A stretch of DNA of 64,000 nt from Planctomycetota bacterium (GCA_016197205.1 JACPWG010000081.1:62001-126000); one strand, 5' to 3'; shown: positions 36,190 to 45,638, counted from the stretch's first letter. Made by a program: numbers and translations. Notes: generated by a model from the letters alone, not told the origin.

Positions 36190-37499
36190 TGGACTCGGAC
36201 ATGCTCGACTCTCGCCACCTCGGTCGCTACGCACCCGCCCCGCAGCTCGAGCGGCAAGGCACGGGGCTCCAGTGCACGCCCGCAATGCGGCCCCAGGCCC
36301 AGCCCCAGCCCGCTGGGCGCCCGGGCCCCGGCCGTCTCACGTCGGGTTCCCGCAGCCTTTGGGTCGCTGCACTCCTCGCCCTCGCCGCTACGCTCCCGCT
36401 CCCCGGCGCGCGCGCGGACGCGCCACCTGCTCGACCGGGCAAGCTCACCCTCTCCACCGGAGAGGCCTTCTCCGGCGCTCTCTTCCTCGCCGAGGGGAAG
36501 TCCCTCGACATCTACGATGTCGAGCATAAGCGGCGCCATCCCCTCACACTGGCGGAGATCTCAAGCATCGCCGTCGAGATCGAAGAAGAGCGCATGCAGG
36601 ACGGTTGGATGTTCCTCGAGGAAGGGTCGGACAAGAAGGTGAAGCTCCCGTTCCAGTACCCGGTCCGCAAGTACCTCACCCTCATCACCCTCACCGGCGG
36701 ACAGGTGATTCGGGGGCACGCCGTCTCCCCCATTTATCTGCGCGCGGGGGAGGAGGAGCGCCGCTTCCTCCTGCTCTCCGACCAAAAGGGGGAAAAGGGC
36801 CAGCCCCTGAAGGACCTCGCCTACGTCCGGGAAGTCTGCTTCGATGCCGACGCCCCCTCGCCCTCCGCAGCACCTGGCGGCGCGTCCCCGGCCCCGATCA
36901 CCCCTCGGCTCGCATCCCTCCTCGCCACGCTCAACGGCGCTCGCGAGGCCTGCATTGTCGACGCGGAGCGCGACAAGGGGTTCCCCATGAAGGCGCCCCG
37001 CCATGGATACCTCTTCCGCGCCGAGGGCCTCCTCCCGGGCGCATACGACCTGTGGGTCCGCGGCGAAAACGGCCTCTTCGGCGCACTCTCCGTCCCGCCG
37101 CCCGCCGACGGTCGCGCCTTGTCCGAGCCGGACCGGGAGGCCATCCGCGAGCGCATTCGCTCCATCGAGGAATTCTTCGATGAGAAGCTCATCCTCCAAA
37201 TCGTCGGCGGGCTGGATCGAGCAAAGCTCCTCCTCGAGATGCGTCGAACCAAACCGACCAGCATGAAGGACGAAGCCTCCGGCGCCTCCTTCAAGTTCAT
37301 ACGCTGGGAACTCTGGACGCTCCACCGTCTCGAGACCACCTGGGAAATCGACGCCCGCATTTTCCTCTTTCGCGAGAAGATCCGGCCTGATGGCGACTTC
37401 CCACATCTGGACTTTCGGGAGTCTCCCTCGCTCGCCTCGCTTCGGGTGACCGGCGCGCGCGTAAACGAGCAGCTCTCCTTCGATGCCTCCGGAAAGTGA
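36189..37499 (+). CDS. Secreted protein of the surface module
   Basis: This 436-aa protein has a long polar leader, then a signal-peptide-like stretch (SLWVAALLALAATLP, cleavage near ARADA). The first mature part resembles a small SH3/LSM-like beta fold (KLTLSTGEAFSGALFLAEGK). A middle region (about 230-330) is carboxypeptidase-regulatory-like (HGYLFRAEGLLPGAYDLWV). I do not recognise a named family. The start overlaps the VWA gene stop (TGATG), indicating translational coupling; a later ATG at 36285 is possible. The next gene begins 29 bases after its stop. Confidence 0.65.
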   Translation: MDSDMLDSRHLGRYAPAPQLERQGTGLQCTPAMRPQAQPQPAGRPGPGRLTSGSRSLWVAALLALAATLPLPGARADAPPARPGKLTLSTGEAFSGALFLAEGKSLDIYDVEHKRRHPLTLAEISSIAVEIEEERMQDGWMFLEEGSDKKVKLPFQYPVRKYLTLITLTGGQVIRGHAVSPIYLRAGEEERRFLLLSDQKGEKGQPLKDLAYVREVCFDADAPSPSAAPGGASPAPITPRLASLLATLNGAREACIVDAERDKGFPMKAPRHGYLFRAEGLLPGAYDLWVRGENGLFGALSVPPPADGRALSEPDREAIRERIRSIEEFFDEKLILQIVGGLDRAKLLLEMRRTKPTSMKDEASGASFKFIRWELWTLHRLETTWEIDARIFLFREKIRPDGDFPHLDFRESPSLASLRVTGARVNEQLSFDASGK

Positions 37500-37528
37500 C
37501 CCCCGGATACGGACGGAAGGAACCGCAC

Positions 37529-40500
37529 ATGTCGACAGCACCGACGGCGACGCCGCTTCCGGGGGGCGGTACGTCCGCCCACTCGACCCCGCCGGCGCAG
37601 GCGGCCGGGCGTGGCATTCGCCGTGCCCTCGCGCGCACACGACGTCGCTGGCTCGCCGTGAAGCGGGGAGAGGGCCTCCTCCTCCTCTCCGTCTTCGTCT
37701 CCGCCGCCGTCCTGGTCTGTTTCCTCCTCGACAACTTCCTCCACCTCGGCGCCTTGCCGCGGCTCGCCCTCACCGTTCTCTTCGCCGCCGGCGTGCTCTA
37801 CGTGACAGGCCGCCACCTCTTCCCTTTCCTCGTCTCCGCGCCCACCGACGAAGAGGTCGCCCTCCTGATCGAACGCGGCACGCCCGGCTTCGACAATCGC
37901 CTCATCAATGCCATCCAGCTTGAGGGTGCCGCGCTCGAACCCGCGGCGGCATCCTTCGCCGGGCTCCTCCTCGAGGATGCCGGCCGGTTCCTCCAGAGCG
38001 TCGATCTCGGCGCCGCGGTCAGCCACGACGGTCTTCGCAAATTCGCCAGGCTCCTGCCCGTCCCGCTCGCCGCGCTCCTCGTCTATGGCCTCGCCTTTCC
38101 CGCAAGCTTCCGCAATGCCCTCCAGCGCTACACCCACCCGTCCTCCTTTGTCGCCCCCCTCACTCGAACGACCCTACTCGTCCAACCCGGGCATGCCCGC
38201 GTCCTCCGCGGGGATCGCCTCGTCGTCCAGGCCCTCACGGGAGGCGAACAGCCGCCCGGCGCCACCCTGCGCACCTGGGCCCGGGACCAGAACACCGCGC
38301 AGGAAATGACCTTCACCGGGGCGGGGTTCTCCTTCGCTTTCGACAAGGTCTCCGACTCCTTCGAATACCGCGTCGATGCCGGCGACGCCGAAAGCGAGCG
38401 GTTCCGCGTCACCGCGCTCGATCGCCCGCGCGTGGTCTCGATCGCCCTGGAGTTCCGCTACCCCGAGTACACCCGCCTCCCCCCGAAGACCGAAGACCCC
38501 GCGACCGGCGAAATCGTCGCTCTCATCGGCACCCGCGTCCGCCTGACCGCCCGCGCCAATCGTCCGCTGGCAAAGGCGGCCATCGTCCTCTCCGACGGCG
38601 CCGTCCTGCCCGCTCGCGACCTCGCGGGAGAGCGCTTCTCCGTCGAGCTGGTGGTCGAACGCAAGGACCGCTTTCGTTTCCAGGTCGAGGACGTGGACGG
38701 GTTCACCGACAAGGATCGCCCCTCCTATTCGATCCTCGCGCTCGAAGACCGGCCGCCCACCGTCGAGCTCCGGGAGCCCGGGCGCAACGTGACGCTCCCG
38801 CCCGCCGGGGAGCTTTCGGTCTCCGTCCGCGCGAAGGACGATTTCGGCCTGGTCTCCGTGACTCTCCACGGCTCACGCGAAGGCTCGCAGGAGGACATCC
38901 CGCTCGCGGTCTGGACCGCCTTCGAACGGGACCGGGAAGTCAACACGGGCTTCCTCCTGAGACTCGCCCCGCTCGCGCTGAAGCCCGGGGACATCCTCCG
39001 CTACGTCGCCCGCGCGCGCGACACGAAAGGCCAGGAGACCGCTTCCCGCACGTTCGCGATCGCGGTCGCCGGCCCCCAAGAAGAAAAGGCGAAGCTCCTC
39101 GAAGGCCTCTCCGCCGTCCTGGACCGGCTCCGAAAACTTCTCGAAGACCAGAAGCGGGCGCGAGCGGGCGTTGAGCAGTTGCGCAAGCTGGCCGGGGCGC
39201 GTCCGGAACGCATCGCCCGCGACGGCAAGCCCGTGCAGGACCTTCAGGTCTCCATCCGCGAAGCCGCCCTCAAGCTCCTCGCGGACTGGAACGACCCTGT
39301 GCTCGCGCGGATGGCGGTCCGGGAACGCCTCGCCGCGCTCGCCGAAGACGAGATGGCCAAGGTACTCACACCGCTCGCCGCCCTCCGGACCGCACGCGAC
39401 GCGCCGACCCGAACGGCGCAAGCCGACGCGACGCTCGCCCTCCAGGCCCGGATCCTCGCGATTCTGCAGGAACTCCTCGCGGACGCGAAGTCCGTCCTCG
39501 AGGACCTCAAGCAGGGAGATGCGGAGCAGGTGATTGCGGCCCAGGAGAGTACCGGCACCCGGGACAAGCTGAAGGAAATGCTCGACAAGCTCAAGGAGTT
39601 CGCCAAGGCCCAGCAGAAAGTCATCGAGGCGAGCCAGGAGCTCTCAAAGAAAAAGCCCGACGACTTCACCTCCGAGGACAAGAAGGAACTCGCCGACCTC
39701 AAGGCCACCGAGGAAAAGTGGGGGAAGTTCCTGGAAGAGGCGGGGACCGACCTTTCGAAGGTCTCGCCACAGGACTTCTCCAACGGCTCGGTCGCCAAGG
39801 AACTGCTGGAAGCCCATAGCGAAGTCGACCAGGCGGCGAAGGCCCTCGAAAAGAAAAACGCCGAGATCGCGGTTCCGCTGGAACAATCGGGCCTGGAGCT
39901 GGCCAAGGAGATCACGACGAACATCGAACGCTGGCTGGCCGGCGCCCCGGACAGCACCAAGTGGAACATGGAACAACCGACGCAGGACTACGACGTCCCC
40001 ATGGCCGACCTGCCCGAGGAGCTCGAGGACCTGATCGGCGACCTCCTGGACAAGGAGGAGGAGATGGGCAAGGACGTCCAGGACGTCACCTCCTCGTGGC
40101 TGGATTCCATGGACAAGGGCGTGGGCTGGAGCGCAGCGGACGGCCCGATCTCGAACATGAGCGCCAAAGGCATCACCGGCAACCAGCAGCCGAACGACCA
40201 GGAGGTCGGGGGCAGGAGCGGCGAGGGGCGCAGCGGAAAATCCTCCGGCCAGATGGTCGAGGAGAGCGCGACCGGCAAGGGCGGCAAGCAGACCCCGAGC
40301 CGGTCGACCCCGGACGCCTTTGAGGCCGGCCACGTGAAGGACTCCAGCAAGGATCCGACCGGCGGCTCCACCGGCGGTGGAAAGACGAGCGGCGTCAACG
40401 CCGAGGGCCTTCGCGGCACTCCCCCGCCGCCGACCATGGAAAAGATGGACCGGATCAAGAATCAACAGGCGGACCTCCGGAACAAGGCGGAGCAGCTCGA

Positions 40501-40810
40501 AGTCTCCCTGGAGAAGCGCCACTATTACCCGGAGGACCTCAAGCGAGCGATCGAGCTGATGCGACAGCTTGAGGCGGATCTCGCCCGCTACAAGGGGGAC
40601 AACTACGTGGAGAGGCGCAAGCAGATCGTCGAGAAGCTCGCCTCCCTGAAGAAAGTCATCGACACCCAGCTCCGCTCCAGCCGGGACGCGGCCGTCCGCC
40701 TCCCCAAGGAACTGCGTGAGGAGATCCTGAACTCCCTCGACGAAGAGGCCCCGGAGGAGTACAAGGAGCTCCTCAAGGAGTACTACAAGAGCCTCTCCGA
40801 GGGCAAATAG
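37529..40810 (+). CDS. Giant DUF4175-like coiled-coil membrane protein
   Basis: This 1,093-aa protein begins with two membrane helices (around 50-75 and 80-105) and a helix near 170-190. A large beta-rich periplasmic region with Ig-like repeats runs to ~510. A ~350-residue charged coiled coil follows (LDRLRKLLEDQKRAR, LKEMLDKLKEFAKAQQK). A Gly/Ser-rich segment (~870-960) and a final coiled coil close it. Length and layout match the DUF4175 family, found next to VWA proteins. GGAAGG precedes ATG 37529. A scaffold role at the envelope is inferred. Its neighbours suggest one operon from 33871 to 44110. Confidence 0.75.
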   Translation: MSTAPTATPLPGGGTSAHSTPPAQAAGRGIRRALARTRRRWLAVKRGEGLLLLSVFVSAAVLVCFLLDNFLHLGALPRLALTVLFAAGVLYVTGRHLFPFLVSAPTDEEVALLIERGTPGFDNRLINAIQLEGAALEPAAASFAGLLLEDAGRFLQSVDLGAAVSHDGLRKFARLLPVPLAALLVYGLAFPASFRNALQRYTHPSSFVAPLTRTTLLVQPGHARVLRGDRLVVQALTGGEQPPGATLRTWARDQNTAQEMTFTGAGFSFAFDKVSDSFEYRVDAGDAESERFRVTALDRPRVVSIALEFRYPEYTRLPPKTEDPATGEIVALIGTRVRLTARANRPLAKAAIVLSDGAVLPARDLAGERFSVELVVERKDRFRFQVEDVDGFTDKDRPSYSILALEDRPPTVELREPGRNVTLPPAGELSVSVRAKDDFGLVSVTLHGSREGSQEDIPLAVWTAFERDREVNTGFLLRLAPLALKPGDILRYVARARDTKGQETASRTFAIAVAGPQEEKAKLLEGLSAVLDRLRKLLEDQKRARAGVEQLRKLAGARPERIARDGKPVQDLQVSIREAALKLLADWNDPVLARMAVRERLAALAEDEMAKVLTPLAALRTARDAPTRTAQADATLALQARILAILQELLADAKSVLEDLKQGDAEQVIAAQESTGTRDKLKEMLDKLKEFAKAQQKVIEASQELSKKKPDDFTSEDKKELADLKATEEKWGKFLEEAGTDLSKVSPQDFSNGSVAKELLEAHSEVDQAAKALEKKNAEIAVPLEQSGLELAKEITTNIERWLAGAPDSTKWNMEQPTQDYDVPMADLPEELEDLIGDLLDKEEEMGKDVQDVTSSWLDSMDKGVGWSAADGPISNMSAKGITGNQQPNDQEVGGRSGEGRSGKSSGQMVEESATGKGGKQTPSRSTPDAFEAGHVKDSSKDPTGGSTGGGKTSGVNAEGLRGTPPPPTMEKMDRIKNQQADLRNKAEQLEVSLEKRHYYPEDLKRAIELMRQLEADLARYKGDNYVERRKQIVEKLASLKKVIDTQLRSSRDAAVRLPKELREEILNSLDEEAPEEYKELLKEYYKSLSEGK

Positions 40811-40846
40811 CGGGCACGCTTGGCCTCCGCTCCTCGGTGGAACCGG

Positions 40847-40974
40847 GGCATGGTTCAGATCGGGGTCACAGCTCGCTGTCGGCCGATCTGCGTAGGGGCA
40901 CGGCGCTGCCGTGCCCACGAAGCAAGGCAGGGATCTCGGCTGGGCACTGCGTCGGCGGCAATTTGAACCATGCC
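40847..40974. repeat. R2 miniature element, second copy
   Basis: A 128-bp element from GGCATGGTTCAGAT to AATTTGAACCATGCC. The flanks GGAACCGG and GGAAACGG form an 8-bp duplication with one mismatch, as for the copy at 9331. Confidence 0.78.
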
Positions 40975-40982
40975 GGAAACGG

Positions 40983-41006
40983 AACCGCGACCGTGAGGGA
41001 GCGGTC
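40983..41006 (+). repeat. REP-like element (R6)
   Basis: AACCGCGACCGTGAGG...GAGCGGTC, directly after the R2 copy. Confidence 0.75.
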
Positions 41007-41097
41007 CCAGCGCCTCCTACCGCTACCTCCTGTTTGGCTGCGCGCCCACGTGAGCTACCGCCCCGAGGCCCCAGCCGCAAGCGTCGAGCCAGCAAAC

Positions 41098-41961
41098 ATG
41101 CCCCAGCTCCCCACCAACCGCCGTCCCAGCCCCGGGCTCTTCGTCGTCGCCCCGGGCTTCGCGGCGCTCTTCGCACTCTCGATCGCGACCGCCGCGCCCC
41201 CCGCTGCGCCCGCTCCCCCATCGGCCCCCGCCCCCGCGGCCCAGCCCCCGACGAACCTCCTCCGCAACGGTGACTTCGAGCTCGGCGACCAGGGCCATCC
41301 CGTCGCCTGGCAGCAGGCCGAGTCCGAGGAGGACATCACGACCCGCAAAAAAGAGTTCCTGAGCGGCCCGCCGAAGCGCATCTGGCTCGACGGCCTCACC
41401 TGCTTCTGGGTGGACGACCCGCTCGGGCGCAACGGGAAGTGCCTGATGGAGGACTCGGACGTCCTCCTGTCCGAGTTTCACGAACGGCGTACCCAAATGG
41501 AAGGTCCGAACCCGCCGCCCGCGCGGCCCAAGACGCCGACGAAGCCCCCGAAGTACGACACGATCGGCGGCACCGAGGGCGTCCACTTCTTCTCCGACTT
41601 CATGGACGTCAGGCCCGACAGGGCCTACCGGATTTCCGTCGATTACCTCGCCGGTCCCGGCGCCGGCGTCCCCAAGCTCTGGCTCAAGGCCTACAAGGAA
41701 ATGGACGGGATCAAGCGGGTCGCCTTCAAGAAATGCCTCGACCTCAAGACCAAGTCGCGGACGGAGTGGAAGACCCACTCCATGACCGTCAACCCGACGA
41801 AATACGACGCGGCGCACGAGATTCGTTGGATGCGCGTCGACCTATATGCCTACTGGACGCCCGGCACCTACTATTTCGACAACGTCCTCGTCTCCGATGT
41901 CGGGGAGGAGGCGCCACCAAAACCGAAGGAAACCACCGCGGAGGAGGACGATGACGAATAG
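41098..41961 (+). CDS. Secreted carbohydrate-binding-like protein
   Basis: This 287-aa protein has a signal peptide (FVVAPGFAALFALSIATAA) and a Pro/Ala-rich linker. One jelly-roll-like domain follows, opening LLRNGDFELGDQGHPVAW and ending GTYYFDNVLVSDV, as in CBM4/9-type modules. The last residues are acidic (EEDDDE). Ligand is unknown. It overlaps the next gene by 11 bases, so the two are translationally coupled. Confidence 0.75.
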   Translation: MPQLPTNRRPSPGLFVVAPGFAALFALSIATAAPPAAPAPPSAPAPAAQPPTNLLRNGDFELGDQGHPVAWQQAESEEDITTRKKEFLSGPPKRIWLDGLTCFWVDDPLGRNGKCLMEDSDVLLSEFHERRTQMEGPNPPPARPKTPTKPPKYDTIGGTEGVHFFSDFMDVRPDRAYRISVDYLAGPGAGVPKLWLKAYKEMDGIKRVAFKKCLDLKTKSRTEWKTHSMTVNPTKYDAAHEIRWMRVDLYAYWTPGTYYFDNVLVSDVGEEAPPKPKETTAEEDDDE

Positions 41962-44110
41962 CGCCCCGAGGCCGAACACCCGAACTCCCGCCGTCCACGC
42001 CGGCACGCGCCCACGCCCAGGCGCCGGCCGGCCTGTCGCTCTCGCACTTTGGCTCTGCGCGATCCTGGGCCCCGGAGCCTTCGCCCAGGCGCCGCCCGGC
42101 AACCAAGGACCCGCCTGGTGGAACGACGACTGGTCCTGCCGAAAAATGGTCACGTTGACCCCGGTCCGCGACCGACCCGGGGACAACGAAGCGACGCTCT
42201 CCTTCTCCACCCTGGGCAACCTGCGCGAGGACGGCGCCGACATCCGCGTCGTGGACGAGTCCGGGCAGGAGATCCCGCACACCCTCCTCTCCATGGGCTT
42301 CGAGGACCATGCGGAGATCGCCTTCCGGGCCACCGCCCCGACCGGCAAGTATTGGGTCTATTTCGGCAACCCACGCGCATCGGCGAAGGACGCGCCGCCC
42401 ATGCACGGCGGCCTTGTCCTCGAAGTGCGCGAGCTGGGTGCCGGCCGCTGCAACACCTACGAGGAATGCCGGCGCCTCGTCTCGGACTCCCCCGTCGTCC
42501 TGGGGCGCGGGCTGGTCCGCTCCCCCCAGCAAGGCTTCAATCCGTTCGGCCGCGGCACCCATTACCTCGCGCTGTTCCAGGGCTGGCTCGACTGTCCGGA
42601 GGACGGCGAGTACGAGTTCGCCACGAATTCCTGGGACGGCTCCTTCCTCTGCGTCGATGGCGCGCCCGTCGCGCAATTCCCGGGCTGGCATGGCCCGGAC
42701 GGCGGCAACGCCGCGCATGCGGGCAAGATCACGCTCACGCGGGGTCCGCACCGGTTCGAGTACCTGAACGCAATCTCGAACCGAGGGCAGGGCTGCGCCG
42801 CGGGCTGGCGCCGGCCGTCGGCACAGCGCGTGGAGCCGATCCCCTCCTGGGCGTTTCTCGGAGGCCTGGTCGGGCAGGTGGCGCGGTTGGAACGGCGCGG
42901 GGAGCGCAGGGCCGCCGACTTTGAATGGCGCATCCAGAGCGACCTCGGCACCGATGACCGCGAAGTCACCGCGGTCCAGTTCCGCGACGCCGGCACGGGC
43001 GCGGATGCGCGCTCCGCGAAGTACGAATGGGACTTCGGGGACGGCGTCACGGGGACCGGCCGGAATCCGCTCCACGTGTATCTCGAAAACACCGTCTACC
43101 CGGTGCGACTCACGGTGAAGGAGGCCGACGGCGCCGCGTCCTCCGTGACCATGAAGGTGCGGGTCCGGATGCAAACCGCGCAGGGCGTCGACGGGTACGA
43201 ACGACGGCTGCGAGAGTACGTGGAGGCCGTGAAGGCCTACCCGAAGGCCCAGCTTTCCCCTCGCGCGAACCTCTTCCTCGGCTATCTCCACTACGAAGCC
43301 GGCGATGCACCCGAAGCGATCGCGGCTTGGCGCTATCTCTTCGACCGCCGGCCTGCGCTCGACGATCGGCAGGTCCAGGACGGGCTCTTCCTGCTCGCGG
43401 AGCTGTACCGCGACGACGCGGAGGACCCGGACCGGGCGTTGGAAGTGTGGCACTATCTCGCGGAAAACTGCAAGGACGACGCCTTCCGCGTCAAGGCCAA
43501 GGTTCGTTCCGCCGAGCTGCTCCTCTCCGTGAAGGGGGAGGTGGATGCGGCCGAACGCGCGATCGGGGCGGTGCTCGCGAAGTACAAGGGCGTGAAATCG
43601 GACTACCTCCGGCTCGCGCACATCGTCCTCGGGGACGTCCACCTGGCCCGGGGGAACCGGGAGAAGGCGGGGGCCGAGTTCGAGCTGGCCCAAAACCGGG
43701 CGCCGTTCAAGGTTGCCTACGGCGACATCCGGATCCAGGAGGGGGACCATGCCGTGGCCTTCGCGGAGTACATGGAGCGGAAGGACTTCACGGCCGCGCG
43801 CGACGAGATCAGGGCGCTCGAGTGGTCGCTCCCGCTCGAAAAGCTCACCGGAGAACCGACGCTCATGCGGGCCGAGCTGGCGCTCGCCCAGCGCCGGTTC
43901 GAGCGCGCGGCCCGCGAGCTGGAACGCCTGCCCTCGCTCAACCCGAGCTCGAACCGTCTCCCGGAGGGGCTGCTCATGCTCGGTCAGTGTCAGAGCGAGT
44001 TGGGACGGACGGACCAGGCCCGCGCGACCTTCCAGCGCGTGATCGAGGCGTTTCCCTACAGCATCGAGCGCAAGGAGGCGGAGCAGCGCCTGGCCGCGCT
44101 CGGTCGCTGA
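41951..44110 (+). CDS. Secreted DUF2341-PA14-PKD-TPR protein
   Basis: This 719-aa exported protein has a signal peptide (ALALWLCAILGPGAFAQ). Modules in order: DUF2341-like (WWNDDWSCRKMVTL, ~55-150); a PA14-like domain (FQGWLDCPEDGEYEFATNSW, ~210-290); a PKD domain (YEWDFGDGVTGTG, ~360-410); at least six tetratricopeptide-like helices (~430-719). PA14 and PKD domains bind glycans or act as spacers, and TPRs bind proteins. It is the last gene of the surface module. The start is set by GGAGGA before the ATG. Confidence 0.8.
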   Translation: MTNSAPRPNTRTPAVHAGTRPRPGAGRPVALALWLCAILGPGAFAQAPPGNQGPAWWNDDWSCRKMVTLTPVRDRPGDNEATLSFSTLGNLREDGADIRVVDESGQEIPHTLLSMGFEDHAEIAFRATAPTGKYWVYFGNPRASAKDAPPMHGGLVLEVRELGAGRCNTYEECRRLVSDSPVVLGRGLVRSPQQGFNPFGRGTHYLALFQGWLDCPEDGEYEFATNSWDGSFLCVDGAPVAQFPGWHGPDGGNAAHAGKITLTRGPHRFEYLNAISNRGQGCAAGWRRPSAQRVEPIPSWAFLGGLVGQVARLERRGERRAADFEWRIQSDLGTDDREVTAVQFRDAGTGADARSAKYEWDFGDGVTGTGRNPLHVYLENTVYPVRLTVKEADGAASSVTMKVRVRMQTAQGVDGYERRLREYVEAVKAYPKAQLSPRANLFLGYLHYEAGDAPEAIAAWRYLFDRRPALDDRQVQDGLFLLAELYRDDAEDPDRALEVWHYLAENCKDDAFRVKAKVRSAELLLSVKGEVDAAERAIGAVLAKYKGVKSDYLRLAHIVLGDVHLARGNREKAGAEFELAQNRAPFKVAYGDIRIQEGDHAVAFAEYMERKDFTAARDEIRALEWSLPLEKLTGEPTLMRAELALAQRRFERAARELERLPSLNPSSNRLPEGLLMLGQCQSELGRTDQARATFQRVIEAFPYSIERKEAEQRLAALGR

Positions 44111-44257
44111 ACCCGGCTTCACGCCCGCCCTTGGACCTCGCAGGGCAGCCCTCTCAAGGTGGGTGAACGAGTTGATCTTCGCAAATCGGAGCCTCGACTG
44201 CCCGAGCGCGGAAGTGGGCGGGCTTCCAGTACTCTCCTCCGTCGGCCACGAGCCCTT

Positions 44258-44399
44258 GTGGTGCAGGGCTTCCGCCCTGCACCGACGGGACAACCCGGGT
44301 GGAAATTACGCCGGCGGTTGTGTGCGGGGGCGGCTCGACGGGAACGGGGGAAGTGCTTCGGAGGTTCCGTGCGGGTGCAGGGCGGAAGCGCTGCACCAC
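44258..44399. repeat. R5 palindromic element, clear copy
   Basis: From GTGGTGCAGGGCTTCCGC to its inverse ending CTGCACCAC. Each end is itself a hairpin. Confidence 0.75.
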
Positions 44400-44508
44400 A
44401 AAGCGGACTCAAGCCGCAGGATCAAGTGAACAATCTGCCGGCGGCGGGCGGAAGCGTGACGACACCACCTGGAAAGGGCTGGCCTCGCAGGGGCACGGAG
44501 CTGCCTTA

Positions 44509-44620
44509 GCGCCCGCGCAAAAGTAACTGCGCAGATTCGGACCTCGAGGCTCCTGGGGGCGCGGCCCCCGGGGCCCCCCGGTCGATCCACGAAAATGTAA
44601 TGTAATTCTTGCGCGGGCGC
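44509..44620. repeat. Palindromic element, long copy (R8)
   Basis: A 112-bp element with the same GCGCCCGCGCAA/TTGCGCGGGCGC ends as 2776-2839 but an extra GC-rich hairpin in the middle. Confidence 0.75.
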
Positions 44621-45004
44621 TTGCCCCACGGACGAGACGAGGGGTCGGACCTGCGATACGCCGCAACGGCATTTCGCGTCGGGCACACATTTCCCTTCCC
44701 AAGCAGTGAACCTTTCCGTGCCGCGCCCGTTTATCTCTCCGTCTTCAAGCTCACGTTCGGGAGCCACGCGCATGTCCATCCTGAGAGGTTTCGCAAAGGC
44801 GAATGGTCGAGGGCGCAGTCTGCGCCCCGAGCAGCGGCAGCCAAAAGCAGCCTGGCCGCTCGCGACCCTCCGCTCGCGCGAAGCCTCGAACGAAGGTCGG
44901 TATCGCCAAGAGACGCGAAACCATCGTTCCGGGTTGGACGTAGCGACGGCCGCTTCAGGGATCTTGACGGAGGCTTGAACCCCGTTTCGAACCGCGCCCA
45001 TCGA
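44621..45004. other. No gene seen upstream of the tRNA array
   Basis: No convincing coding frame, promoter with a good -10 box, or RNA gene could be found here. A TTGACG at 44964 has only a poor -10 partner. The stretch ends in a strong terminator. The rest of the 948-base gap from 44111 is R5 and R8. Confidence 0.5.
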
Positions 45005-45040
45005 GGGCCCTGAAGCGCGAGCTTCAGGGCCCTTTTTTTT
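45005..45040 (+). terminator. Intrinsic terminator in front of the tRNA array
   Basis: A 12-bp stem (45005-45016 with 45021-45032), GCGA loop and eight T residues. It ends only 18 bases before the first tRNA. Confidence 0.9.
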
Positions 45041-45058
45041 GTCCTGGAAGCTCCTCGT

Positions 45059-45130
45059 AGGCCGGTAGGTCAGCAGCCAGACCGGCGGTCTCCAAAACCG
45101 CAGACGGAGGTGCGAGTCCTCCCCGGCCTG
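45059..45130 (+). tRNA. tRNA-Trp(CCA)
   Basis: Acceptor AGGCCGG/CCGGCCT, anticodon loop CTCCAAA, T-loop TGCGAGT (G55). Discriminator G; CCA not encoded. First gene of the array. Confidence 0.9.
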
Positions 45131-45150
45131 TGGTCTCGCGAAGCTCACGG

Positions 45151-45174
45151 AACCGCGACCGTCAGGGAGCGGTC
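45151..45174 (+). repeat. REP-like element (R6)
   Basis: AACCGCGACCGTCAGG...GAGCGGTC between the first two tRNA genes. Confidence 0.7.
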
Positions 45175-45318
45175 TCCGCGCGTGCGCTCTCGCCCGCTGC
45201 TTCAACCTCGCGCTCCGGCGTGCGAGCGCCCTGCGCAACGAGCACGAAAAGAAAACAGCCGGTTCAGCTCCCCGCTCCCCGTCCGTCCCGAGGCCGGCCG
45301 GTGGCGCGGGGCGCGCGC

Positions 45319-45393
45319 GGTGCCTTGGTGTAGCAGTCTGCACGCCTGCCTGTCGAGCAGGAAGCACGGGGGCAGCACCCGTAGGCACCGCCA
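45319..45393 (+). tRNA. tRNA-Asp(GTC)
   Basis: Acceptor GGTGCCT/AGGCACC, anticodon stem CCTGC/GCAGG with loop CTGTCGA. The T-arm is ACGGG/CCCGT with an aberrant loop GGCAGCA. CCA encoded. Confidence 0.85.
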
Positions 45394-45397
45394 GAAC

Positions 45398-45472
45398 TCG
45401 GGGGTCGGCCAACCGGTAGGCCGCCGGGCCCTGACCCCGGAAATGTTGGTTCAAACCCAGCCCCCCGAGCCA
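45398..45472 (+). tRNA. tRNA-Gln(CTG)
   Basis: Acceptor TCGGGGG/CCCCCGA, anticodon stem CCGGG/CCCGG, loop CCCTGAC with C33 instead of U33. Normal T-loop TTCAAAC; CCA encoded. Confidence 0.8.
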
Positions 45473-45473
45473 C

Positions 45474-45545
45474 GGAGGCCTGGCGTAGTAGTCTGCGCGG
45501 CTGGCTGAAGACCAGCAGGTCACGGTGCGATCCCGTGGGCCTCCA
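45474..45545 (+). tRNA. tRNA-Phe(GAA)
   Basis: Acceptor GGAGGCC/GGCCTCC, anticodon stem GCTGG/CCAGC with loop CTGAAGA, T-loop TGCGATC (G55). Discriminator A. Confidence 0.88.
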
Positions 45546-45558
45546 TCCTCGCCGCTCC

Positions 45559-45629
45559 GGGCCCATCGTTCAACAGGAGGACGCGAGACCGGCAGTCTCG
45601 AAATCGGGGTGCGATTCCCCGTGGGTCCA
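45559..45629 (+). tRNA. tRNA-Ala(GGC)
   Basis: Acceptor GGGCCCA/TGGGTCC contains the G3:U70 alanine identity pair. Anticodon stem CGAGA/TCTCG, loop CCGGCAG with C33. T-loop TGCGATT (G55), discriminator A. Confidence 0.82.
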
Positions 45630-45638
45630 TTCGCGAAC

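Noticed and set aside
44964-44992. Promoter for the tRNA array at TTGACG.
   Set aside because: The -10 region at the right distance reads TCGAAC, and a strong terminator lies between it and the first tRNA.
44609-45013. Open frames of 134 and 90 codons between the R8 element and the tRNA array.
   Set aside because: They overlap repeats and each other, have no ribosome site, and their composition is unlike neighbouring genes.
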